Positions 45,016 through 54,713 of a DNA stretch of 64,000 nt are shown piece after piece. The notes below the pieces were generated by a model, which ran no database searches, was not told where the DNA came from, and was given only the letters and a program-made list of their open reading frames with translations. The stretch's first letter is position 1. Each line of letters opens with the position of its first letter. A program made the translations under genes and the position numbers. Source of the DNA: Salvator merianae. Lineage: Eukaryota > Chordata > Lepidosauria > Squamata > Teiidae. The stretch is from contig QVOM02000034.1 of NCBI GenBank assembly GCA_003586115.2, positions 19,512,684 through 19,576,683 on the forward strand. Direction: 5' to 3'.

Positions 45016-45467
45016 TAGCTAAGCATGGAGAAAAAAATAACAGTTCAGTGTGATGTAGCAGATGCATTACACTACACCCTTGTGGCAAAGTGTAAAACAA
45101 ATTAGGAAAGGATGTTTTACGCTAGAATCATTGTCCTGTCTTCCAGTTATGATTTAGTTTTTAAGCACCATCATTTATAAGGGCCGAAGAGGAGGGAGAT
45201 GTGAGCAGCATTAAGATAACACCAAATATATTTAGGGAGGGGGTAAAAGTAATAAGGACTCCACAATAGGACTAAAAACATGTGTGGCTGTGTAATGTTG
45301 ATTGTCTGAGAAGAGGACAAACATCGAAAACCAGGCAGGAGAAGGAAAGGAATGGAGTTCCAAAATTTATTTTTTTATTTTGAATGATTCCTGTAATAAC
45401 AGAGGACGTGTTTTTGTCAAAAGATTCTTAATCAGTTTTTTTGGGAATGGGAAAAAGCTGAGAACAA

Positions 45468-45889
45468 GGTCCCTTTCTGCACTTGGACTTATTTCAGATT
45501 ATATCTCAGAACAGGGACCTGCCATCTGCATACTAGTGCAGACTATGGTAGGCCCCAGTGGCGTAGCTAGCAGTTTTGCCGCCCGGGGCGAAGCAGCGGT
45601 GGGCGGGGGGAGCGCGCCGGCGTGCGTGTGGGCAGGGCGAGCGAACGCGCATGCGGGCGGGCGGGGGGAGTGCTTCGGTGGGCAGGGGGAGCACTCCAGC
45701 GGGCGGGGCCCTGGCTCCATGGGCCGCCCCAGACAACGCGCTGCCCGGGGCGAACCGCACCAGCCGCACCCCCCTTGCTACGCCCGTGGTAGGCCCTGGG
45801 CAAGACCTTTCATAGTTGGCTCTAGCATGTGGATAGCAGGTCTCTATTCTGGGATATAATCCACAATAAGGCCAAGTGCAGAAAGGGCC
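45468..45889. mobile_element. TIR element, family E, with a nested GC-rich hAT
   Basis: Left end GGTCCCTTTCTGCACTTGG; complement of the right end GGCCCTTTCTGCACTTGGCC. The arms also pair through ATTATATCTCAGAACAGGGA and TCTATTCTGGGATATAAT. It is split by the insertion at 45556-45788. Without the insertion it would be about 180 bp, like the copy at 59.2 kb. Confidence 0.8.
45556..45788. mobile_element. GC-rich hAT-like MITE, copy 3
   Basis: Begins CAGTGGCGTAGCTAGCAG, ends TTGCTACGCCCGTG. Perfect 8-bp duplication GTAGGCCC (45548-45555, 45789-45796). Interior about as GC-rich as any part of the window; it produces spurious open frames of up to 185 codons. Confidence 0.92.
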
Positions 45890-45947
45890 AAGGATTAAAG
45901 CATTACAAGATCCTAAAGAAAGAAGAGGCCTTGCAATGCCAAATCTA

Positions 45948-46101
45948 AAAGGACAATTCCACACTGGCTGAATATTGGACTAGCATGCTGGGGCTGCCTT
46001 TATACCACAGGTCCTTCCTTAGACCGCACCAGCAGCATGTAGAAAGGAGCCTGCTAGTATGCTTGCTGGCTTGGTATATCAGCTAGTACAGAATTGCCCT
46101 A
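45948..46101. mobile_element. Palindromic MITE, family B, copy 2
   Basis: Left arm AATTCCACACTGGCTGAATA ... GCATGCTGGGGCTGCC; right arm CTAGTATGCTTGCTGGC ... TAGTACAGAATTG, its complement. Centre near 46015-46025 (CCTTCCTTAGACC). Confidence 0.72.
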
Positions 46102-46188
46102 AGTTTGTATTACCATATATATTGTATAAACTGGATAATTAAATGGATTAAAGCACCAAAGAAAGAACTGCTATCTCTAGAGACACAA

Positions 46189-46634
46189 GGGGCCTGTTTG
46201 CACTTTGCACTAGAGAGCATCCAAGATGCTTGCTAGCAAAGTGCTTCCACACTTCATGGAGGTCCTCGTGACCTTGCTGCTCTCGATCATGATGAGCTGT
46301 GGAGCACAAATTAGTGCTCTGCAGCTTTACCAGGAGCTGATAGTTATTTCTGGATGCAAATGCATGGCCATGGCACTCCACGCTTGGCAACTGCGCCCAC
46401 ATGATTGCACAATCGTGGCTGTGTTTGCCAGAAGTGCTGCTGGCCACTATGGAAGTAGCTGGGCGCTTCCCAGTCACTGTCATGATGAGGATCGAGCAAG
46501 GATATCAGCATTTGCATTGTGAATACTGGTATCCTGCTCATGTTGCAGACTAGGGCCATGCAGTGTGGACAGTGTCCACGCTGCATAGTCAATACCACCG
46601 TGGTCAATTCGATGGTGATAAGTGCGAAAATGCC
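46189..46634. mobile_element. GGGCC-ended TIR element, copy F10
   Basis: Left end GGGGCCTGTTTGCACTTTGC; the right end has decayed to the complement of GGCATTTTCGCACTTATC. Interior contains AGCTGTGGAGCACAAATTAG / GTGCTCTGCAGCTTTACC and TGTCATGATGAGGATC. Confidence 0.7.
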
Positions 46635-47032
46635 TAAAGATTACCCCCACAGTTCTCATTGATATTTATGGCATTGAATTAAAGATGCACACATACAGGA
46701 GGCAAAACTGCAATGTTTCACTGCTTTTGGAATTTCTACATTTCACAATTCCTTTTGAATGCAAGATTGAAATACGCATAGAGTGTAACCTTATGCAAAG
46801 ATCTGCCAGTTGGAGGTCTCGCGTTTAGCTTTTGCAAGCCCAATTTCCTCCAAGTGTTTTGAATTTTAACTCTCATTGACCTCAGGCAGCATGAATATGC
46901 TGATTGGTGATGATGGGAATTATAGTTCAAGGGCTAATACTTCATTGACAAAAGCTGAGCTATAGGATTTAAGCTATAGAACGCTTGCCAGATTGGCAGA
47001 ATTCCAGATACATTTTGTTCCTGGTTGCCACC

Positions 47033-47205
47033 AATTCCTGGTTGACTGCATAGGCACCTTCATGAGCATTTCTATGCAGTTTTCTTGACAGAGATGCACA
47101 AGTGATTTGCCATTTTGCCTACTTCTGGGGAGAGGTTGGGAATTGAACCGACAACCCTCTGCTCTCCAGGCAGTTTGCTCTACCACTGAGCTACAGTCAT
47201 TCCCA
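47033..47205 (-). mobile_element. tRNA-derived SINE with BovB-like tail, copy 1
   Basis: On the minus strand the head (47205-47135) reads as a tRNA: an A-box-like TAGCTCAGTGGTAGAGC and a B-box-like GGTTCAATTCC. The body that follows has CAAGAAAACTGCATAGAAAT. A second copy lies at 60735-60935. It is a SINE, not a functional tRNA: the fold is imperfect and a body follows directly. Confidence 0.75.
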
Positions 47206-49252
47206 AATGATACACTGGAACACCTCAGTTGTGCCATTGGGACTTTCTGGAGGCTATGATATAAAGTTGGTGAAGAGATCATAGGTAGAATGATGGAAAT
47301 AGTATGGACAATACAAAGAAAGGATGCACTTATGGAGTACTCTAGACTGCTCTTAAATTCTGCCCACCATTAATGGTGCAACTTTACTCCAGCTGTGGAC
47401 CTGACATACAAATGTTCTCTCCTATCAGGTTCAGCAGAAGAGAGAGAAATAGCCTGGTTGGGAGCTGATTTTGTATAGCAATGAACCACTGTTGTGATAA
47501 GAATGAGAAAGGTGGGACCAAGCACCAAAGTTCTGATGTGGTAGAGATTGAATTCTGTGGTTGGAGAGCAGGCAGTGGCTCAGGATTCTGGGTTTAGGAT
47601 ACACTTTGGGCAACCCACGGCACCCCCTTGCCAGCTCCACCTTCATGGGATGGACTCAGAGTGGGAAATCCTGCTCTGAGGCTAAGCCAACCCTTAGGTC
47701 GAGTGGGGTTGGCACTGGCCACATCTGGTGCAGTGATGCGTGTCTGCTCCACTCTCCAGCTGACCCTCTGTTGTCCATTATTAGCCACGTGAGAGCAGAT
47801 AAATTGTAAAAGAGAGAAAAGATAAATTGTAAGCAGCCGCCACCATTGCTATTACTTATTTAAAAGCTTATTTAAAGAATGCTACAATTTATTTAAAATG
47901 AACACTCTTAGCTGACAGGGAGAGGGTGTTGCCCTGGATGTAAGCAAAGCTTATGCCTCCACAGAAATTCATGTTTCAGAACACAAGACATCTTGTCTCT
48001 GATTGTAGGTGGGTCTGTGTTGCACGTGTGCATGACAGAAGCACACAGGAACAGAAAGCTTCAATGTTGCTGCACCTGATGTTGGGCACAAGTGGGTTGT
48101 AGTTCCACCAACGATGAAGCTGCTTACGGCAGCCACTGGATGACTGTCATGCAGGTTTGCTTCCTGATGTATTTTCTTAGGATTCACCACTATTTAACCT
48201 GGATCTCACTGTCACAGAGATGCTGGGCCTGTATTGGGAACTACCAAACAAACTACCGAACAAGCCGAACTGGTTGAACTCCGTTTGACACGAGCCTAGC
48301 ATGCAACTACAATCTTCTGGCCTCATGTTGGTTTAATGCTTACGAAGATAAACTCTTGTGGTAGGAGATAATGGAGAAAGTGATTGTTGCTTCAAAATGA
48401 AACTCATGGAACCCTTGGTATAAGAAGTCTAACCTCACACTATACATGTGATAAGTGTTGCATCCAGATGGACACAAAAGGCATCTCGGTAAGGGCCCAC
48501 AGGGCACAGTGACTGAATGTCACCTCCCCCATCCAGGCCGCAGCCAGCCCCAAGAGTGGTAAGACCACCCTCAAAGATGCCCTGCTAGTAAACCCTGGAA
48601 GATGGCTTTGAGTGTGTTTACCACCCTCTTTCATCCCCACAGCTGCCAGGAAAGACAGCAGCAGAAGGGACAACTTACTCTGGTTGCTTTCTGCCTGGTG
48701 CCATGTAGAGTAGAAAAGAGCTATCGCTATTGACCATTTCCTGCCCATCAGTTATGCTGGGAAGAAACTTCAACTGCAGAACTTTTGTTTGCAGCCTTGA
48801 AATTTTGCAAGGCTACGTATCAGACCTCCTAGCCCTGTGGTGTGATTGCTGCACAGAAGGCCCTGTTTTAGGCTGTCAAGATTGATCTAGAACCCAGTGA
48901 GCATGTCTTTATCTAGAAGCCTGCTAAGAACTTCACCTTTGGAGGATCTGAGGCACAAGTACTGAACACCAACCCCCTGTTCAACATTTGGGAGCTCCAA
49001 AACAAAACATTCTGCACAGGAAAGCCAATGAAAGGAAAAATCATGCTGTAATATATCCGTGTATGGAAAGGTAGGAGAATGGTTTCCACAATGCCATAGA
49101 AGTCAGCTGCAAGGCTAACCTTCGCTACTAGAAGCAAAAGACAAAATAGGATCATTTATATACTCAGGGCTGATGTTAGAAAGCTGCTGTTTCTGCTCCA
49201 ACACTTATATCAGCTTCAGCTTCATTACCTAGCTTACATTATCTGTCTCTTT
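47206..49252. other. 2 kb without recognised gene
   Basis: 48.5-49.0 kb has some exon-like composition (for example CCTGCTAAGAACTTCACC) but stops in all frames and no family match; it could be an unidentified retropseudogene. Confidence 0.3.
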
Positions 49253-49520
49253 GGGCCTGTTGGCACTTTGGTGATAGTGAGTGTCTGGACACTCACACCT
49301 ACTTTCTAGCTGTGACTGCACACTCACGCACCATGGCAGCAATTGGACATTTCTGTGGCCACTGTGATGGTGGGTGGGTGGCATTCACACTGTGAATGCT
49401 GGAAGCCCATTTCAGGGCTGTTCCAGCCCTTGCAGCATTGATGGCCCCTGCACCGTGGAGACTGTTCCACCTTGGAATGTCCAGATTCAAACGTTTCATG
49501 TTAGAAAGAACAAAGAGGCA
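49253..49520. mobile_element. GGGCC-type TIR element, copy F11, decayed
   Basis: Left end GGGCCTGTTGGCACTTTGG; the right end resembles GAAAGAACAAAGAGGC. Has GCACCATGGCAGCAATTGG and CATTCACACTGTGAATGCTG. Short and decayed. Confidence 0.55.
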
Positions 49521-50007
49521 CCTGGACCGCCTCCCTCCCCCAGTCTGAAGGTACAGATGCCCCTGGTCAACTGCATATGGCCTGAAGAGTAATGATGGCA
49601 CAACATAAAATGTGCACAGTCTGGTTGCAATTTGTAGACAAATCCAGATACCTTCCACAACACAAAGTATGAAAGAGAGAACTTGGTTTCAGCTGTCAGA
49701 CCCAGTATTCTCCTAACCAGGATTGGGGCAACAGGATGGCAGAGGGGGAGCAAGGATCTGATTGGAAACTTCACTTGCCCTATCACCAGACTGCAGATCT
49801 TCTACGTTTTCTAAGGACCAGTTAGTTGTCTGTTTGCAATCTTGCTTACATGAATGTATCACAGAACAGTGGTCCTGGTCAATGCTTTGTCAAACAGGTC
49901 TGGTGCTATCTCACATGCAGTGCTTGGGGTCTAAAAAAAGTCCAATATATGTGATCTAGAAGGTGAACTTAAATGTTTGTTCTGAAAAAGAGCCAAATGG
50001 TGGTCTG

Positions 50008-50100
<93 letters not shown>

Positions 50101-50120
50101 TTCCCTCCTTCCCTCCCTTC
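50008..50120. repeat. Compound (CTTT)n(CT)n microsatellite
   Basis: CTTT units to about 50060, CT units to about 50092, then degenerate CCCT/CTTT sequence. Confidence 0.95.
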
Positions 50121-50624
50121 GTTCTTTTCCTGTCTCTCTATTCTAAAAGAAGCAAGGCATTTTGCTATGTGAGGTGGAACAGCAGATAAGAACCCTTCCT
50201 CATGTGTCAAGGTGAATAGTAACCAAGCCTGGGCAAGTAATTTTTCACCCTGAGGCAGAAAACCTACAGAAGCCTCTGCTGGGAATATATACACCAGAAA
50301 GGCACTTGCTGTTCTTTTAGGACATTTCAAATCATCATTGTCTGTAAGACTGCACATCAGATCAAAGCACAGGAAAGGCGTAATTAACTCTTTCTATCTG
50401 GATTATTTTTTTACATTTAAATCAATTCCACCTTTTGCCCCAACTTGCAGGAAAAAAGTGACAGAGTCCATTTGCACCAAACTCATTGTTAAGCAGGATC
50501 TGCATGATGCTGTTGTGGCATCATGAGAATTCCTGAAGGATAGAGGATCCCCGTGTCCCTGTCCCCTTGTGATCCTGCATCTGCACTCGTTGAGCTAGCA
50601 TCCTAGTATAAACAGGCATTGCTG

Positions 50625-51425
50625 TTGTTATTGTTCAGTTGTGTTCAACTCTTTGTGACCCCATGGGTCACCATGGGTCACTATTCCCTTCTGTCCTCCA
50701 CTGTCTCTTGAAGTTTGCCAAGCTCATGTTCATTGCTTCCATGGCACTATTTATCCATCTCATCCTCTGCCAACTCCTTCTCCTTTTGCCTTCAATCCTT
50801 CCCAGCATCAGGGTTTTTTTTTCCTGTTTTTTCCTGGACCGGCCCACCTAGTCCAGCATCCTGTTTCACACAGTGGCCCACCAATTGCTTCTGGGCGTTC
50901 TCAAGCAGAATAAAAGGCAAAATCTTCACCTGCTCTGGACTCCCTGCAAATGGATTTAAAGACATCCTGCCTGTCTTTCCAACCTGGAGGTGGTACCTAG
51001 GCACCCATTCTAGTAGCCATGGATACACCTGACCTCCATGAATCTGTCCAGTCCTTTCTTAAAGCTATCCAGGCTGATTGCTGTCACTGCCTCTTCCAAT
51101 GTCCGATGCCCCTCTGGGTGAAAAAATACTTCCCCGTGTCGGTCCTAACTCTCCTACCTATCAGCTTCATGGAGTGCCCCGTGGTCCTAGTGTTGTGTGA
51201 TAGAGAAAAGAATTTCTCTCTATCTGCCCTTTCCATACCGTGCATGATTTTATATACTTCAGCATTTAGTACCTGTCCTTCCAATGAGTAGTCACGGTTG
51301 ATTTCTTTTCGTATTGACTGATTAGAACTCTCAAAAGTCTTTTCCAGCACCACAGCCTTCCTTATGGTCCAACTCCTACAGCTGTACTAGGAAAACCATA
51401 GCTTTGACAGAGGCAGTGATGTCTC
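50625..51425 (-). mobile_element. BovB (RTE) LINE fragment, interrupted by CR1
   Basis: Left part (50625-50837) has the complement of the well-known BovB coding words: GTTCAACTCTTTGTGACCCC, CCAACTCCTTCTCC and TTCCCAGCATCAGGG. Right part (51263-51425) continues with GTCCTTCCAATGAGTAG, GGTTGATTTC, CCAGCACCACAGCC and GGAAAACCATAGCTTTGAC. On the minus strand this is the reverse transcriptase region. About 50 bases of the consensus appear lost at the junction. It is fragmentary and dead. Identification is from memory of the squamate and ruminant BovB sequence. Confidence 0.75.
50838..51262 (-). mobile_element. CR1/L3-like LINE 3' end inside BovB
   Basis: From GCCCACCTAGTCCAGC through CACAGTGGCCCACCAATTGC to the ORF2 C-terminal codons (51100-51250), which encode KIMHGMERADREKFFSLSHN on the minus strand, then GHSMKLIGRRVR. 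The frame is open over about 60 codons, longer than the other copies. Confidence 0.8.
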
Positions 51426-51504
51426 TGCACTGTAAAGGCAGACCAAGAGGCTGCATGCTTTGGGGTAGATAGATTGCCTCTGTTTTCCTGAATACAGGAA
51501 AGGG

Positions 51505-51695
51505 GTAGCTTCTGGGCCATTTTCTGTGTTTGGGAAAACATCCCCAGACAGAAACACCGATGCTAGGAAACTGAAGTTCCTCGACCGTGATGTTTGCATG
51601 GCCAGGATGGCGGCAGGTGTGTGAACAGTACGCCACTGCTTTACAGAGAGTGTCAGTAGTGTAGCACTCTTCCCAGGGCACTTCATGGCAGCCTA
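51505..51695. repeat. Interspersed repeat, family I, copy 1
   Basis: GGGAAAACATCCCCAGAC ... GTGATGTTTGCATGGCCAGG ... ACTGCTTTACAGAGAGTGTC ... GTAGCACTCTTCCCAGG. The order is repeated at 56725-56935. Confidence 0.55.
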
Positions 51696-52284
51696 TGTTT
51701 TCGTGTGGATTCTGGGTAAGCTCTTAGAACACCACAGTGCATGATTTAAAGGGCAAAGGCTAGGTTTGTATTGATTGGGTGTGGAGATTTGTGTTCCTTC
51801 CTCCTAAGAGGAATTATCTGGATCCTTGTTTGGTCAGACTTCTGCTTTAGGCTGCCCCTCTTGGCAACACCTGGGCAGTTGACATTATGGAGGAGTGACA
51901 CGAAGCAGCAACTTAATCTGATGTATGGCCGCATCTTCTGTTGTCTTTGTAGCATTTCCAACAGGCTGTAATTGTTTTCTGGGAAAGAGGTATTTTTCAT
52001 TCTAGGATTTATAACTGAAATGCTACACTAATGCTTTTGTTTTCTGAAGAACCAAAAAAAGCCCTTAAGCATATAAGCCAAGTGGGACAATCCCTACATC
52101 TCTGACATACACAAACAGAAGTGAACAAGGCAGCGTGAATCTACTCCTGAAACCTGATAGACACATACATTTAAAACACCCTTTAGACATGGAACTGCAG
52201 ATATTTCTCTTTCCCATGCATTATGTACAAAGCCAAAAATGCATCACTGAGTATGCTTGCATGGGAGTAAGTTGAACTATGGAG
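51696..52284. other. No gene or repeat recognised
   Basis: No feature recognised. Confidence 0.35.
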
Positions 52285-52608
52285 GATTCTACACTGGGCA
52301 GTATACTGGACCAGCAAGCATATTAGGAGTCTCCCTTCAATGTGCTGATGTGGTCTAAGCAGTGGCAGCTGCCGGCTTTAAGGGCGGGTGTTCATAACCA
52401 GCAGAAAGCGCGATTGCTGTTTGCGGGGCCTCTGTGCCTCCGTACTGTCACAGCAGGTTGCTGCTGGGTCTAAGGGAGACCCTGCCCCCTTAGACCCCCT
52501 TAGATTGCCACCTGGGGGCAAGGCCTCCCTTAAACCACACCTGCATGTGGAAGGGAGGCTCCTAGAACACTTGATGGTCCAAGATAGTGACCAGAGCACA
52601 ATTGCCCA
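52285..52608. mobile_element. Palindromic MITE, family B, copy 3, with a nested family A element
   Basis: Left arm ATTCTACACTGGGCAGTATA and CCAGCAAGCATATTAGGAG; right arm GGGAGGCTCCTAGAACACTT and AGCACAATTGCCC. It is split at 52360 by family A copy 6. After the insertion there is an extra CCCCCTTAGA-repeat stretch (52485-52510) not found in the other copies. Confidence 0.72.
52360..52466. mobile_element. Foldback hAT-like MITE, family A, short form
   Basis: Begins CAGTGGCAGCTGCCGGC and ends GGTTGCTGCTG. It has the whole left arm but only about the last 10-15 bases of the right arm, yet is flanked by a perfect 8-bp duplication GGTCTAAG (52352-52359, 52467-52474). Both termini are present, so it either transposed as a deletion derivative or lost the right arm after insertion. 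Confidence 0.88.
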
Positions 52609-53284
52609 AAATCTTTTGGCTTCCACTTTGAGTGCCAAAGGCAGCTTCCTCACCGTGTCCCTTGGCATGCAATGTGATCTGGCTTAAGAGTGAAGCAGAG
52701 TGGGACAGTGTGCACTAAGGGCCATCTGCATTGATGTGGCCCCATCCCAGCCTTCTTTAGAGGCTAGGTAATGAGAATTCCCCAGCATCGGAAGTGGCAG
52801 GCTGTGTGGATTTGGGCAGTGTAGGGTTTTGAGTAGGACACTGCAAATGTCCCACTTGTCAGGTCCTTTCTGGAGCTTGTCAAAATGGCACTGGGTTCTG
52901 TGGGACACATGGGGCACTCTGGCCATTTGCATGGTGGATGGTTGTAGTGGCTATGTGCTAGGAATGCTCAGGAGACCACTTTAAAGTGGTCTCCCCTTGG
53001 AGTGCTCCTCAGCTTGGTTTTTATGCCAGGAAATGCTCCAAGTGAAAGACTTGTGTGGCCAGAGGAGGCCATGTCACCCAGAAACTGCTCTGGTGAGCAG
53101 ACGCCACATTCCAAGGCCATGCAGAAACTGTCAAAGAATCCTACTTTTCAAAGACAGGCTTCTGCTTGAAGGTGGGCTGTTGGAATTCACTAATGTTTTT
53201 TGCAGTGCTGTGAAGTCAGAAAAAGAAGGGCTTCTTAATTACCCATCCAGGTTCCTCCTGGACAGTTACCTGGAAAGAAACTTT
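52609..53284. other. No gene or repeat recognised
   Basis: No feature recognised. Confidence 0.35.
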
Positions 53285-53426
53285 GGGCCTTTCTGCACTT
53301 TCTACCTTAGAATGGGATTATTATAGTCCAGCTGCTCCTGGTACAGCTGTGAAGCACTCCACAGCTATACCAGGAGCAGCTGGACTATAATTACCCCATT
53401 CTAAAGTAGAAAGTGCAGAAAGGCCC
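53285..53426. mobile_element. Short perfect palindrome, GGGCC ends, copy P1
   Basis: 142 bp. GGGCCTTTCTGCACTTTC at the left and its complement at the right; arms pair almost without mismatch through TAGAATGGGATTATTATAG and CCAGCTGCTCCTGGTA. TTT precedes and AAA follows, so no direct duplication is seen. Its sister is at 54539. Confidence 0.88.
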
Positions 53427-53622
53427 AAAATGAACATTGTGTTACATTCAAGTTGAGAATAGTGCAGCCACTCTTGAAGTTCCATAGGAAGATATAAACT
53501 CACATAAACATATTTTATGCAAATTCATATTTGCTTTTGTCCCTTTTGGAGTGGTGGTCAACACATTTCCACTTGTCCAGGATCTGCAGGGCACTATCTT
53601 ATGCTTACTCTTGGAAAAGTGT
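53427..53622. other. Spacer
   Basis: No feature recognised. Confidence 0.35.
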
Positions 53623-53959
53623 GGGCCTGTTTGCACTTTACAGCTTAGTATGGTATGGGAATAGCATAGCTATACTGGACCAGGCTGGAAGGGATCAGGT
53701 ATGGATGTGGCCATCTGCACTTCAAGGGCTGGTAGTGGCCTGAACCAGACCACCAGGTCTTGAAGTGCAGATGGTAGGTCTGATCATCATGACAGCGTAT
53801 GTGGCAACATCCAGTCATTGCCATGGTGATTGGGACACAGCACATGACTGTGCAGCCATAGCGATGGTGCCTCCCCACTCACAGCATTCATACCCAGAAG
53901 AAGGTGTGAATGTGCTGACTGGGAGCCATCCAGCTGCTCCTGGTCAAGCTGTGGACAAT

Positions 53960-54477
53960 GGGCCTGTTCGCACTTACAATGGTATAACAGTATAACTAGC
54001 ATGGTTCAGGCTGGTAGGGTTCGGGTACGGAGAGAGGTCTTCGCACCTGTCAGTGCTGGAACACTCCGCAAGCCGGCCAGTGCTGGATGCAGTGCAAATG
54101 GCAGTGTACTAGTTCAGTAGCTGTGTTCGAAGCCAGAGGGTCTGTGTTCGAACCTGTGTCCGAAAAGGCCACCAGGGTCCGGACCCCAAGGTCCCAACCG
54201 GGGTGTGAACCGGCAGACTGCGCCTGCGCAGCCCCGCCAACCCTGCCCCACCGCCATTTTGAACCCGGAAATGGTGCGAATGCATCTTCCCTGATCCTCA
54301 TCTGATCATGCAGGTTGGGTTGGAGACTACAAATTAGTTGACCACAGCTGGTTGAATTCAGGTAAGCATCAGGTGGGCTTTGGTAGATTTCAGGTCAGCT
54401 GGGGCTGTTCGCAAGTGCGGATCCTATGTTCTAGCGTGTGTCCTGAAACGTACCACTCGCTAAGTGCGAACAGGCCC
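53960..54477. mobile_element. Nested GGGCC-ended TIR element
   Basis: GGGCCTGTTCGCACTTAC at the left; complement of the right end GGGCCTGTTCGCACTTAGC. Perfect duplication AAT (53957-53959, 54478-54480). 518 bp. Close relative of 28758-29253. Confidence 0.92.
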
Positions 54478-54538
54478 AATGTTTCAGTTGTCCACAGCTA
54501 GTAGAGTCTGGGAACAGCTGGAGGAATTCTCAGATACA

Positions 54539-54683
54539 GGGCCTTTCTGCACTTTCTACCTTAGAATGGGATAATTATCGTTCAGCTGCTCCTCCTGGTA
54601 TAGCTGTGGAATGCTTCACAGCTGTACCAGGAGCAGCTGGACTATAATAATCCCATTCTAAGGTAGAAAGTGCAGAAAGGCCT
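54539..54683. mobile_element. Nested palindrome, copy P2
   Basis: GGGCCTTTCTGCACTTTC at the left and its complement at the right (last base C to T). Duplication ACA (54536-54538, 54684-54686). Same sequence as P1 with few differences, including one extra CTC in the left arm (GCTGCTCCTCCTGG). Confidence 0.92.
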
Positions 54684-54713
54684 ACAGTGGTGATAGAGTG
54701 CAGACGGACCTGT

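Larger units (their letters stand above)
53623..54710. mobile_element. GGGCC-ended TIR element, outer shell with two nested elements
   Basis: Left end GGGCCTGTTTGCACTTTAC; complement of the right end GGTCCGTCTGCACTCTATC. TGT at 53620-53622 and 54711-54713 is a perfect 3-bp duplication. Without its two insertions and their duplications the element is about 419 bp. Its interior is related to F1 (12978-13433): CATTGCCATGGTGATTGGG and GACTGTGCAGCC. Confidence 0.82.

Noticed and set aside
45302..45859. 185-codon open reading frame
   Set aside because: Most of it is the GC-rich hAT at 45556-45788 inserted in another element; the frame is a composition effect.
47135..47205. tRNA gene
   Set aside because: The A and B boxes are there but the cloverleaf is imperfect and a SINE body follows; a second copy has the same body.
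49956..50357. 133-codon minus-strand frame rich in Lys/Glu/Arg
   Set aside because: It is the translation of the (CTTT)n(CT)n microsatellite.
53282..53429. Target duplication for palindrome P1
   Set aside because: The flanks are TTT and AAA, complementary rather than direct; they could simply extend the palindrome.
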